Positions 44,531-54,530 of a stretch of DNA of 64,000 bases are shown one piece after another. Position 1 is the first letter of the stretch. The number at the start of each line of letters is the position of its first letter. The notes under the pieces were generated by a model. The model saw only the letters and a list, made by a program, of their open reading frames with translations. It did not search any database and was not told the DNA's origin. The position numbers and the translations under genes are program-made. This DNA is from Celoporthe dispersa. Its lineage: Eukaryota > Ascomycota > Sordariomycetes > Diaporthales > Cryphonectriaceae. The stretch covers positions 3,396,001 to 3,460,000 of the forward strand of contig WAID01000007.1 of assembly GCA_016584495.1 (NCBI GenBank), read 5' to 3'.

Positions 44531-46271
44531 ATGGACGAGAAGATTGAGCCAACCTTGGCCACAGCCCCGAGGAGCGATATTGACAGCGATGGCCAAGCCA
44601 TACCTGATATCGACCCGGTCAAGGAGGCCAAGATGATGCGAAAATTCGATGCAAGAGCCCTACAATCCAACGACTTGCACAATTCAGAGACTTTGTTGTG
44701 CTGACACCGATTGACGTCAGATCTGGGCAGTCGGTCTCCTAGGCATACTCTACATGTTGGCGAACCTCGACCGGTTAGTGTTTTCGTGAAACTACACCAA
44801 GGGAGAAGAGAAGAAGAGATCGGATCCTGAGCCTCCCCCCTTTTACAGGAGCAACATCGGCAATGCAAACATCGCGGGACTTCCTGAAGACCTCGGCCTC
44901 GTCGGAAACCAATATGGAACTGCAGTGACCTTGCTATACGCTACCTATGTCCCGTTCGAGACGCCCGTCGCAGTGCTGCTCAAGATCATTGGGCCAAAGT
45001 ACCTGCTCACCACGTGCTGTTTCTGCTGGGGGATGGTCTGCCTCTGCACGGGCTTCATCCAAAACTGGCAGGGCCTATACGTATGCCGGCTCCTCACTGG
45101 CTTCTTCGAGGCTGGTTTGATCCCATGCATCAATGTCTTCCTCGGTATGATATATAAAAAGTCTGAGCGTGGCAAGCGGTCGTCGGTCATCTTCGCCTTC
45201 AGCGCCCTGGCCAGTGCCTTTGGTGGCATCTTCGCATATGGCCTGACCCAGATCCAGACTGACGGGCTGTTCACGTCGTGGCGGGCCTTGTTCATCGTCG
45301 AGGGCTGCTTAACGATCCTCATCTGTCCAGTATTCTTCTTCCTCTTTCCCGAATCCCCGACGACAGCGTGGTTTCTAGACGAGGAAGAGAAGGAGATGAT
45401 GAAGCTGCGCTACCAGACTGAGCCTCACTGGGGCGCGGTCGATGATGTCTTCAGCTGGAAAGATGTGCGGCTTGCACTGACCGATCCCAAATTCTTTGCC
45501 TTGTGAGTTCTAGCAGGGCCTCGTTGTCCATTGCCCGAGTACCCAGGTAGTAACAATGCTAATCCACATACAGCTTCACGTTCCAATTCTCGGTCGACAT
45601 ATCTCTCTATGGCTTCACTACATTCTTGCCCGCCATCATCGAGGGCCTGGGCTATACATCCGTCCAGGCCAACCTTCTGACCGTGCCCATCTACTTCTGG
45701 GGCCTCCTCACCTTCGTATTTACGGCATACATGTCTGACAGATTGCAAAATCGTGGATACTGGATTGGAGGACCGCTGATCTGTCTGATTATTGGATATT
45801 CAATCTTGATTTCTGTCGACAGCCTTGCTGTTCGCTACTTCGCCTGCTTCAGTACGTATTAAACCCCTAAAAGAAAAAAAGAGCAACCTGAGCTGACCAT
45901 GATCTTTAGTCACCGTCATGGGCATCTATCCTACCACAGGTATGAGCCTCATGTGGCTCAGTGATAATGTGGCCAGACACTTCAAACGATCCACCATGGT
46001 GGGAGCCACATTGACACTAGGTAACACTGCTGGTGTCGCCGTGGGTCAGATCTTTGTTACCGGAGATAGCCCGAGATACATCAAAGGTCTGTCAATAGCA
46101 ATGGGCCTGGCCGTCGTAGCCCTGGCCATGGTGGCGTCTCTCATGATTGGCATGCACTTGGCCAACAAACGACGTGCCGCCAAGATTGCTGCTGCTGAGC
46201 AGGATGGAACCCCCTTGCCTTCCCGGCCTGAGCTGGGTGACAAGGACGTCCACTTCAGATATAGCCTATAG
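44531..46271 (+). CDS. MFS transporter of the allantoate-permease (DAL5-like, anion:cation symporter) family
   Basis: Exons 44531-44650, 44721-44773, 44849-45502, 45574-45851 and 45910-46271 sum to 1347 nt (448 aa). The first intron uses a GC donor (GAT/GCAAGA) and joins in phase 0 to IWAVGLLGILYMLANLDRSNIGNANIAG, which is the typical first helix and NIGNA motif of this fungal family. The 12-helix pattern is clear, with MFS motif-A-like loop residues (GMIYKKSERGKRSSV) and a central cytosolic loop (EEEKEMMKLRYQTEP). Family members import small organic anions such as allantoate, nicotinate, pantothenate, biotin precursors or dipeptides; the substrate cannot be read from sequence. Its divergent pairing with the oxoprolinase gene suggests a 5-oxoproline, hydantoin or ureide substrate (inference). 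Confidence 0.9.
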
Positions 46272-46883
46272 AGAACATTAATAGTGGGTGCATAGGGACA
46301 GATTGTTTGGGGCAGGGGAGGGATTCAAGGCTGTTTTTCTTCTTCTTCCTAATTATTTTACATTCTTGGAGAGGTAATTGTTAGTTACTTAGTCTAGAAG
46401 GGAACGAGACCTGGATTAATTACCTGTTAATTTTAGTTTCTTTTCCCGTCTGGCCAATCAACTTACACTAAATGTTGCGTGGCTGATACGAATCGTGATC
46501 TTGGGGAGCAGGTTGAGAACGACGTGCTCGCTTTTGAAGCTTCGGCGGATTTAATACGAAACTCGGAGGATAAGCTTTGACCATCTGCTCTCACCGTATG
46601 ATGGTCGAGCGCCCGGACAATATTACCGTCCATCCATCTTGTACCCCCTTCGTGGACAGTGCGTTGCTATAGCCAAGGGCCCGGATCCTGACCCGGCAGA
46701 ATGCTGGCGTTATCTCCTCTTTTGGACCCACATTCTTCCGAACTTCCAGACACGACCATTAGCTGAGCCGTGTTCACGCTTACGCTACAGTATATCATCT
46801 GTTCAACCGGCATCCCCCACTACTTATCCGAACCGCCTCCGGCTCCTCTCTACTTACCGATCAAACCACCCGAGGTCATCATC
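46272..46883. other. Intergenic, promoter of the Zn2Cys6 regulator
   Basis: About 610 bp; contains a CGGA-rich patch around 46540-46580 and no coding region. CGG triplets are typical half-sites of Zn2Cys6 factors, so autoregulation is possible but unproven. Confidence 0.35.
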
Positions 46884-49389
46884 ATGTCTCTGTCTCCGAG
46901 CAGCTCGGCGCCCACCGTCAGTCCGGCCAGACGGGGAAAGCGAATATTCGCAGCATGCAGGTTAGCTTGTGGCAATGGGCCCACCATTGATTTAGGCTGG
47001 GTGATTATGATTTGTGCTCTGCTGACAGGAGAGGCAGCCGATGTCATGCGCAGAAGACGAAATGCACGGGCGAGCAGCCCTGTCGAAGTTGTGTCAGGTC
47101 TGGCCGAGGCGCTGAGTGTACTTTTCCGGTCCGGGCCAGAAAGATCATTGTCTTGGAAAGGTCTTGATTGATACCACCTCTCTGCTCCTGCTGAACCCTG
47201 ACCCCGTAGTTCTGGATGCTGACAGGACCAATGTGGTGTAGCTACATTCAGAAGCTCCAGGCCGACAATGCTGAGCTCAGAAAGGCCAAGGGTGCGACCA
47301 CGACGGAGTCAGGCCCTCCATTAGGGGTTGCTACTGTCGGAATGTCTTCCCTAGAGGGCATGGTGAACTCTACGACTGGAGATAATCCTGCAAATGACAC
47401 CAGCAGCGAAGACGCGGCTGATGCAGAGGCGTCCAACCCACTTCTTGAGCAGCGCGTCCTGGCTCATGACATCAATGCGTCCATAGGGGCGTCGTATGTT
47501 GGTGGTGCGGCCTGCGCGGCGTTCGCAACTCGACTTGGAGCCTGCGCACGCGGGCCTCAGGCTTCCTCGGGCGAGGCCACACCATATGCCGTGCCTGGGT
47601 ACAAGCATCCGATCTTGAGCCGTCGTTTCCACGAGCAATACATCCTGCCGAGCCGAGCATACGCAAACACGCTGATCCAAGTCGTCATGAGATTTGTGGG
47701 TGCGGACTACCACTTGATCCGAAGGAAGTCGTATATGGAGAAGGTGGATCTCCTGTATGCTGGTCCCCCTGAACAGACAAACTCACTGTCTCTGTGCCGC
47801 TTCTTTGCCTTACTAGCGCTGGGAGAACTTTGGCTGAAGAAGACCGGCGCCATTGAGGAAGGGGAGAAGACAGTACCTGGGACGAGATTCTTCTTACAGG
47901 CTGTCTCCCTCTTCCAGGAACAATATGAGCAGCCCAGTATCGAATACATTGAGACCCTCTTAGTACTGGTGAGTCCACTTATTACGGGAAAATATTCGCA
48001 CATCTCGAACATCTCTCTTTGGACGCTAATATGGAGCTATCATCAGTGTTTCTATTCTTTTGCACTGAACCGGAAGAACACCGCGTTCGTCTATGCTGGC
48101 CTGGCCCTGCGCTTGAGCCAAACCATGGGTCTTCACCGGAACATCACATACGAGCCCAACACATGTGCCGCAGAGATTGAGAATCGCAGGCGGATCTGGT
48201 GGACTGTATACGTGTTTGATCGGCTCGCCAGCTCCAAGCTTGGCCACCCGATCCTCAGTGACGGCGAGATTGATACTCCTCTACCGTCTTGCGATGGCTT
48301 GTCGGAAGAGGACAAGGAAGACTTCTTCGATCCTATGCAGCTCATCGCCAACATCAAACTCTGCCGGATCACAGGTTCGATCTTGACTCTGATCTACGGC
48401 GGCCCAGCTCGGAAGGCTCCAGGCGACTTCATCCGGAATGTCCACACCATCCTGAACAACCTGAAGCAGCTGGACGCCGAGCTCCCCGTAGAGCTGAGGC
48501 TAGACCACACAAAATTTCCAGCATATGGCTCGCGATCCGTTGCATCGTTACGCCTGCACTTCAATCAGGTCTGCACCCTCTCCGATTGTTCTGGTGATCG
48601 AAAATAGGAACTAATGTCTTGTCCCAGAATCTCATCTTGACAACGAGGCCAGTGCTGCTCCACGTGCTGAACCACAGCCTCAAACGACTTCGACCCGCGG
48701 CAAACATACAAGCCAAGCCACTCTCACCCATGACCATCGCCCTGAGTGAGGCCTGTATCTACGCAGCAAGGGCGTCGGCGAACCTCCTCGAGCAGCTCTG
48801 GATCAGCGGAAACATCTCGACCTTTGGCTACTTTGACGCGCACTATACATTCTCGGCCATAGTGGTGCTCATGATCTCGGATGCCCTTCGTCCAAATATT
48901 GAAGACAGGGATGCGATTTCCCTGTTTACGGCTCTCCTCCAATCCATGGTCGACGATGGCAACCTTCCGGCCCGCGAGGTGAATGACAGGATCGCCTGCT
49001 TGCAGAAGGACTTTGAAAGTCTAAAGATTTCGGGTGATCTGAACGGAGGCTTGATGACGGAGCCTATCAAAGGGTGTATCACATCCACGGGCACTTTTGC
49101 TGCCAATGTCAGCCGCGGTCGCCCTCTCTTCCCCGCGCAGTCGCGGTATGCTATCACGGGGATCGCGACGCCGTCGAGGTCAGACAGCACCGTCGAGTCG
49201 CCAGGGCGAGCAGCTGTGGTCACAGCGCCCTTGGATGCGCCTTTTATGCAAGACTTCCTTGGAAACTGCGTCCAGGAATGGAGTCCACAGGAATTTGAGT
49301 TCCACAACGACGAGGACGGCGTGTGGGCTCCGGCTTGGGACAAGGTCGATTTTCATCAGGGCGGTGAGGGCTCTGGCTTTGCTTCTTGA
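46884..49389 (+). CDS. Zn2Cys6 fungal-specific transcription factor
   Basis: Exons 46884-46960, 47038-47160, 47242-47968, 48047-48568 and 48628-49389 sum to 2211 nt (736 aa). The binuclear cluster crosses the first intron: only the acceptor at 47037 restores ACSRCHAQKTKCTGEQPCRSCVR with Cys-x2-Cys-x6-Cys spacing. A basic segment and the short helix SYIQKLQADNAELRKAK follow, a likely coiled-coil dimer contact. The fungal transcription-factor middle homology domain spans about 220-500, with YAGLALRLSQTMGLHRN and the hallmark RRRIWWTVYVFDRLASSKLGHP. The 78-nt intron 47969-48046 is stop-free and a multiple of three, so retention would keep the frame. Placed between the transporter and the hydroxyacid dehydrogenase, it is the natural candidate local regulator. 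Confidence 0.92.
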
Positions 49390-49531
49390 GCCCGTCACGA
49401 ACATGAATAGCCACGATGCAATGCCCGTTATTGACCTTTACGATTAGTCACTCGTCTGTAATCTTTTTCTTTTTCTTCTTCTTTGAGGAGCTTTCTGGGG
49501 TCGGTAGTGTGAGCTTCGAAATTGAAACGCT

Positions 49532-50650
49532 CTATACTCTATTCACCAATGTCACCTTGTTCTTGTCACCATAGAAGAACTCCTCCAAGTTCTTTAGGCC
49601 GACCTCGTCAAAGTTTCGCCAGCTTGTCTGAGAAGCCACACCGATGTGTGGGAGGACCGTGACCTTGAGGTTATCTCTCAACTTTGGGTTAATCCCTGGC
49701 TCGTTGGCATGGACATCTAATCCGACCCCGACGACCTGACCCCTATCCATCGCCTCCAGCAAATCATCCTCGTTGATCAAGCCACCCCTAGCAATATTCA
49801 CGATCCTGATTCTCCTTTGTTTGATCTTGCTCAGCGCAGCAGCCGATATCAGGTGTCTTGTCTCCGCCGTCAGAGGACATGCCAAGCAGATGCAGTCCGA
49901 AACCTGCAGCAGGCTCTCGAATGTGTCGTGGAAGGTTGCTCCGAGCCTCGTGCCGTCGGGTGCAATGATGCGCGGCTCAGCCTCAGCCCTCCTCTTCCGG
50001 TTGTGATAGTGCACCTCCATCCCCAGGGCAGAAGCAGCTTTCTGGGCTATAGCCAGTCCGATATGGCCCATTCCGACCACACCCAGCACTTGCCCACACG
50101 GGTCGACTGCAATAGTGCCGATTTCTCTGCTCGCACTCCACTCTGTGCGGGCACAGTGCTCAGCGAATGTAAAGTACCGATACGTGTTGAGAATCAGATG
50201 CAGCGCCGTGTTAGCCACCGCCTCAGTATTCGTATTCGGTGTGTTGGCATAAGCGATGCCTTTTTGTGTCAAGGACGCAATGTCTGCTGCGTCGTATCCA
50301 TGGCCGCTGCAGCCGATGTACTTCAGTGTAGGCGGATAATACTCCAGAGGTGCGCCTCGGAAGAGCTGGTGCTGGCTGTACGGACCGGCCTTGAGCCATC
50401 CCGTCCGGACAATGGCATTGATGGTGGAGTAGGGGCCTCCAGGCCGGAGCCGCTCGCAGAAGTCCTCCTCGGAAAGACAGTCATATTGGATAATATTGAA
50501 CTTTTGTCTGATGCGTTGCCAGGTAGGTGTGCATTGGTCTGCGTGAACGCTGGAGAGGACGAGTAGGACTGTCGGCTTGGTGACGGATTCTCGGCTCACC
50601 AGACCTGCTACCTGAGGTCCAGATTCGCTGGCATTTCCAGGGTCCCCCAT
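49532..50650 (-). CDS. D-isomer-specific 2-hydroxyacid dehydrogenase
   Basis: An uninterrupted frame from the ATG at 50650 gives 372 aa. The open frame extends 16 codons further upstream without an ATG, so an upstream exon is possible. The family interconverts 2-oxo and D-2-hydroxy acids (glyoxylate/hydroxypyruvate reductase, D-lactate dehydrogenase and others) with NAD(P)H. The nucleotide fold has VLGVVGMGHIGLAIAQKAA followed by HYHNRKRR. Arg/Asn rather than Asp at the end of the second strand favours NADPH. Catalytic residues are Arg (NIARGGLI), Glu (DVHANEP) and His (LPHIGVAS). The substrate region includes GCSGHGYDAADIASLTQKGI. The gene is convergent with the transcription factor (142 bp between stops) and divergent from the M20 gene. 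Confidence 0.9.
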   Translation of the reverse strand: MGDPGNASESGPQVAGLVSRESVTKPTVLLVLSSVHADQCTPTWQRIRQKFNIIQYDCLSEEDFCERLRPGGPYSTINAIVRTGWLKAGPYSQHQLFRGAPLEYYPPTLKYIGCSGHGYDAADIASLTQKGIAYANTPNTNTEAVANTALHLILNTYRYFTFAEHCARTEWSASREIGTIAVDPCGQVLGVVGMGHIGLAIAQKAASALGMEVHYHNRKRRAEAEPRIIAPDGTRLGATFHDTFESLLQVSDCICLACPLTAETRHLISAAALSKIKQRRIRIVNIARGGLINEDDLLEAMDRGQVVGVGLDVHANEPGINPKLRDNLKVTVLPHIGVASQTSWRNFDEVGLKNLEEFFYGDKNKVTLVNRV

Positions 50651-51107
50651 GGCGTCTTCTTTCGGATGGATCGAATTGACAATCGCCGTGAGAGCCAAGG
50701 AACCTGCAGAATGTGTTCAAATCTTTAGTCTTGTGTTGCGTCTTCATCCACCTTCACTCTTCGGGAAAACATACAGTGCCCTGCCAGCCAAAATACTAAC
50801 GGCAATAATGCAATATGCCGCCGATAGCTTAGTTTACTGTCGACACGATAATTTTCAGATAAGCCGCCGGTACAACGCCGATCAATAGTTATGAGCACAG
50901 CATCCGGCCCCGGCCCGCCCGCCTATTACCTGAGATCTGTTATTAGTGACCCAATTAACGTAGATGTCCAGACCTATTCCAGTAAACACACCTGTGGACG
51001 GCCCATGAATCTATTTGAGGAAAGTCTACTGCATATTTGTATTATACCGTAATCACATGGAGCTCTACGCAGGAGATTAGACACATGGGCAGCGAACAAC
51101 AAAGTCG
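50651..51107. other. Divergent promoter region of the dehydrogenase and M20 genes
   Basis: About 460 bp between the start codons of the two divergent genes. No gene is seen inside it. Confidence 0.5.
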
Positions 51108-52277
51108 ATGCCGGAAACGACGAATATGGCTGAAAAGACATCTAACATGCATCCAGCTGTCGAGCTGCTGAGATCTCTCATCAACATCGACAGCACCAGC
51201 GAGAAGGAACTCGAGATCGGTCTCTTTCTAGAAAAGCATCTACAACAATTAGGATACACTGTCGAACGCATCGCCATAACGCCAGGATCTTCCCGACACA
51301 ATGTCTACGCATACCTGGGGCAACAGAGAAAGGCGCGCGTCCTCATCACCTCGCATATGGATACCGTACCACCACACATCCCTTTTAGTATAGAAGGAGA
51401 TCTCATCCGTGGTAGAGGCGCTTGTGATGATCTTGGGCCCTTGGTCGCACAGGTCTTTGCTGTCGAGGAGATGCGAGCAGAGGGTAGGATCAACGAGGAT
51501 GGCGGGGACATTAGCTTTCTCTTTGTTGTGGGCGAGGAGAAAGGGGGTCCGGGCATGATCGCGGCGAACGAAATGGGATTGACATGGGAGACTGGAATCT
51601 TTGGTGAGCCTACGGAGGGTAAACTCGCGCAGGGACACAAGGGTCATGTTGTGTTCGAGCTGAGCGCGCAAGGAAAGGCTAGGTGAGTCCATCTCAAACG
51701 TTTCCCCCATCGACCGTGAGAGAGCCGTGATTGTCGTGTCTTTTTTTTTTTGTCAGTGGCTAACTATGTTTATCCGTTGAAGCCATTCTGGCTATCCTCA
51801 CCTTGGAAAGAGCGCAACAACGGCGCTCATGCGCGCACTGAACGATCTTTCAGCAGTTGAATGGCCATCATCAGAACTTCTCGGGCCCACGACCTTCAAC
51901 ATCGGCAAGATTGAAGGCGGCGAGGGCTACAATATTGTTGCCGCATCTGCAAAAGCCCTGTGTGGTGTGCGGGTGGCTGCTGATGTTCAGGGAATCAAGA
52001 AGCAAATCTCGGACGTTGCAGCAGAACACCCGGATGTTCAGCTTGATATTCTTTTTCATACCCCGAAACTCTTCTTGACTGGGATGTTGAGGGCTTCGAA
52101 ATAGCTCCTGTGGCGTACGGCACAGATGTTCCCAGGTTGAAGGGAGATCACAAGAAGGTGCTCTATGGTCCAGGGTCGATCTTGGTAGCTCACGGTAAAG
52201 ATGAGTGCATCCGAGTGAGCGAGATACTGGAAAGTATACAAGGGTATAAGACACTCGTCTCGAAGGCTTTGCAATAA
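51108..52277 (+). CDS. M20-family metallopeptidase/amidohydrolase (ArgE/DapE/ACY1-like), frame break near the 3' end
   Basis: Exons 51108-51682 and 51783-52277; adding one base at the break gives 357 codons (356 aa). The family hydrolyses N-acyl amino acids, N-carbamoyl amino acids or dipeptides with two zinc ions. Ligand and catalytic motifs in order are SHMDTVPP (His and Asp), GRGACDDLGPL (bridging Asp), VGEEKGGPGM (Glu-Glu), FGEPTEGKLAQGHKGH, and the dimerisation/second-domain start SHSGYPHLGKSA after the intron. The frame breaks at about 52075-52082 (CTCTTCTTGACTGG), leading to an early stop at 52104. The true C-terminal half continues one base over, with YGTDVPRLKGD and the last metal-ligand His region YGPGSILVAHGKDE to the TAA at 52277. 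As assembled, the product would lack that His. Confidence 0.82.
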
Positions 52278-53811
52278 ATAAAGGGGTAATTACAGCATCA
52301 AAGAGGTCCATAAAGATTGGTCTCTTCGCATCTCATGATTTCGAAGAGACCATTCCTGCTAGTGCGAATATCCCCATCTCTAGCAACCTTTCTTACTCGC
52401 TGGCAATCTCATTGATCATCTTGCTGAGGTTGTTAGATGCCCATATGACCAGTTTCACGACGACGCTGACGAACATCCGGAAGGCGCTCGCGAAGGAGAC
52501 TACTCTGTGTGGCTGGCTGGAGTTCAACTATGTACTGAACAGGTAGCTCAAATGTCGGGACCCGGGGAGCTATTGATCCATGATACTCAACATTCAATCG
52601 CCCCAGGATACTTGATCACCTCCAACAGCCTCACAGCCAGCAGATGTGCCGACGTAGCGCTCATCTGCGTACGCAGCACCGACGAGCCCAGCAATGTGGG
52701 CACTCTTGTGGGACAAGTACTACGCTGTGCTGCAGAGAGCGCTGGGTGAGCCGCTCTACATCCATGCTCCAGGGCGTAACTACAAAGCCAGTATTACGGG
52801 GTACTCGGAGGGCAGCAGCATGACCGCGGGGGTGGATATGTAAGTTAGGCTTATTTCTAATTGTCTCGCATCCATGGCCTAGCCCAGCAGTGGACAGAAA
52901 TTCTAACTAATGCATACTCTCGCTGCTAAGGGCTATATTTGTTACATGTAGCTCCAGCCAATGCCTAAGAACTCAAGTACTCGTGAGTAGGGAATCACCC
53001 GCAGGATATGCCAGATTATCCACCTTGCAACCTCCAGCCTGGCCGCTGCCACCATTGACAAGGTCAGCGCTGTCGTGATGCTCAGCAACCCAGGTCTAGT
53101 GTCTCCCTCCCCATGTCTCCCCCTTTCCTACCTTCTTAAAGCCCCGGACGACAGGAAGGTGGTACTTGTGTAAGCTGGCCCCCTCCCCTTCCCCCCTTCA
53201 ATACATATCAACACTGCTGTTGTCCATATCAACTTGAGCAAGATCCTCAAGATAATTGTGCAATGAAGGCAATAACATCTGAAGCTTTGGTAATATTATC
53301 CTGTTTCTGTACCTAACAGATGCCCCAAGCCTTTTATAGTGGATCAGCTGTGAATTAATTTTTTACTATTGATTTTTTCCCACTTTCTTTATTGGAAGCT
53401 AAACGAATTGTAAAAAGGTGGAGAGGAGCAGGGGGAGGGAATAGAGAAAAAACCGAAAAGTGGAAGTGCAGACAAGCTTAGACATTTGAGCATATGGGAT
53501 TGGTGATTTGGTAATGGCTAGCAGAGCCAGCTTCTGTTATATCAAGTGAACAAAATTGTATCAAGCATAAGAGATGTGATTACAGACTAATATATATAAT
53601 CAACACAACTTGGTCCACCCAGACATTGCCAATTGCATATTCAGAACACATATATGACGAACTCACTCATAGTAAATACTTGAAATGTCTTAGTTATATA
53701 AATTATAATTCGCACATCTTTCGTTCGAAGCCTCTCTCTGCTAAGTTGGGTGTCACCATAGTACCCGCTTTTTATCACAGACAAGAGCAGTATCTAATGA
53801 TCTTTTTCCCT
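52278..53811. other. Gene-poor, AT-rich stretch with a coding-like relic
   Basis: About 1.5 kb. Around 52658-52843 a 61-codon frame (SPAMWALLWDKYYAVLQRAL, then PLYIHAPGRNYKA and TGYSEGSS) reads like coding sequence, but it has an upstream in-frame stop, no start codon and no recognisable family. From 53200 the sequence is AT-rich up to the NLR gene, with a C-run region near 53180-53200. Confidence 0.4.
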
Positions 53812-54530
53812 TCAGCCAGACTCAACCTTGCCCATCTCAAGAACCAGCTTAATAATATCCTCCTTCCCATTCGCTGCAGCCCGGAAGAGCAGCGTCTGAC
53901 CATATCTATTTTTCGCATTAATATCAGCCTTGCCTATCTCAAGAAGCAGCTTCACAATACTCTTATGCCCATTCTCTGCAGCTCGGAAGAGCGGCGTCTC
54001 ATCATATTCACATTTCGAGTTAATATCAGCTTTGCCTGTCTCAAGAAGCAGCTTCACAATACCCTCATGCCCATTCGCTGCAGCTCGGTAGAGTGGCGTC
54101 TGATCAAACTCATTTTTTGAGTTAATATCAGCTTTGCCTGTCTCAAGAAGCAGCTTCACAATACCCTCATGCCCATTCGCTGCAGCCTGGAAGAGCGGCG
54201 TCTGATCATAATAATCTTTCGAGTTAATATCAGCTTTGCCTGTCTCAAGAAGCAGCTTCACAATACCCTCATGCCCATTCTCTGCAGCCAATAAGAGCGG
54301 CGTTTCATCATATCTATCTTTTGATTCAATATCAGCTTTGCCTGTCTCAAGAAGCAGCTTCACAATACCCTCATGCCCATTCCGTGCAGCCCATAAGAGC
54401 GGCGTCTGATCATATCTATCTTTCAAATTAATATCATCAATCTTGCCTGTCTCAAGAAGCAGCTTGACAATACCCTCATGTCTATTGTCTATAGCCCATG
54501 AGAGTGGTGTCTGGCCTCTGGAAACTGCAA
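53812..54530 (-). repeat. Seven-unit 102-bp tandem repeat coding for ankyrin repeats
   Basis: The octamer TCAAGAAG-type landmark (CAAGAA[G/C]CAGCTT) recurs at about 53838, 53940, 54042, 54144, 54246, 54348 and 54453. Spacing is 102 bp except once 105 bp, where one codon is added (KIDDIN versus KADIN). The units are nearly identical in DNA sequence in the middle and diverge at the two ends of the array. Confidence 0.93.

Noticed and set aside
53626..54120. 164-codon forward frame overlapping the NLR ankyrin array
   Set aside because: It translates the reverse complement of the ankyrin repeats, so its repeated pattern is only a shadow.
53812..54530. CRISPR-like or satellite array
   Set aside because: The regular 102-bp units are coding ankyrin repeats within one intact gene, with no spacers.
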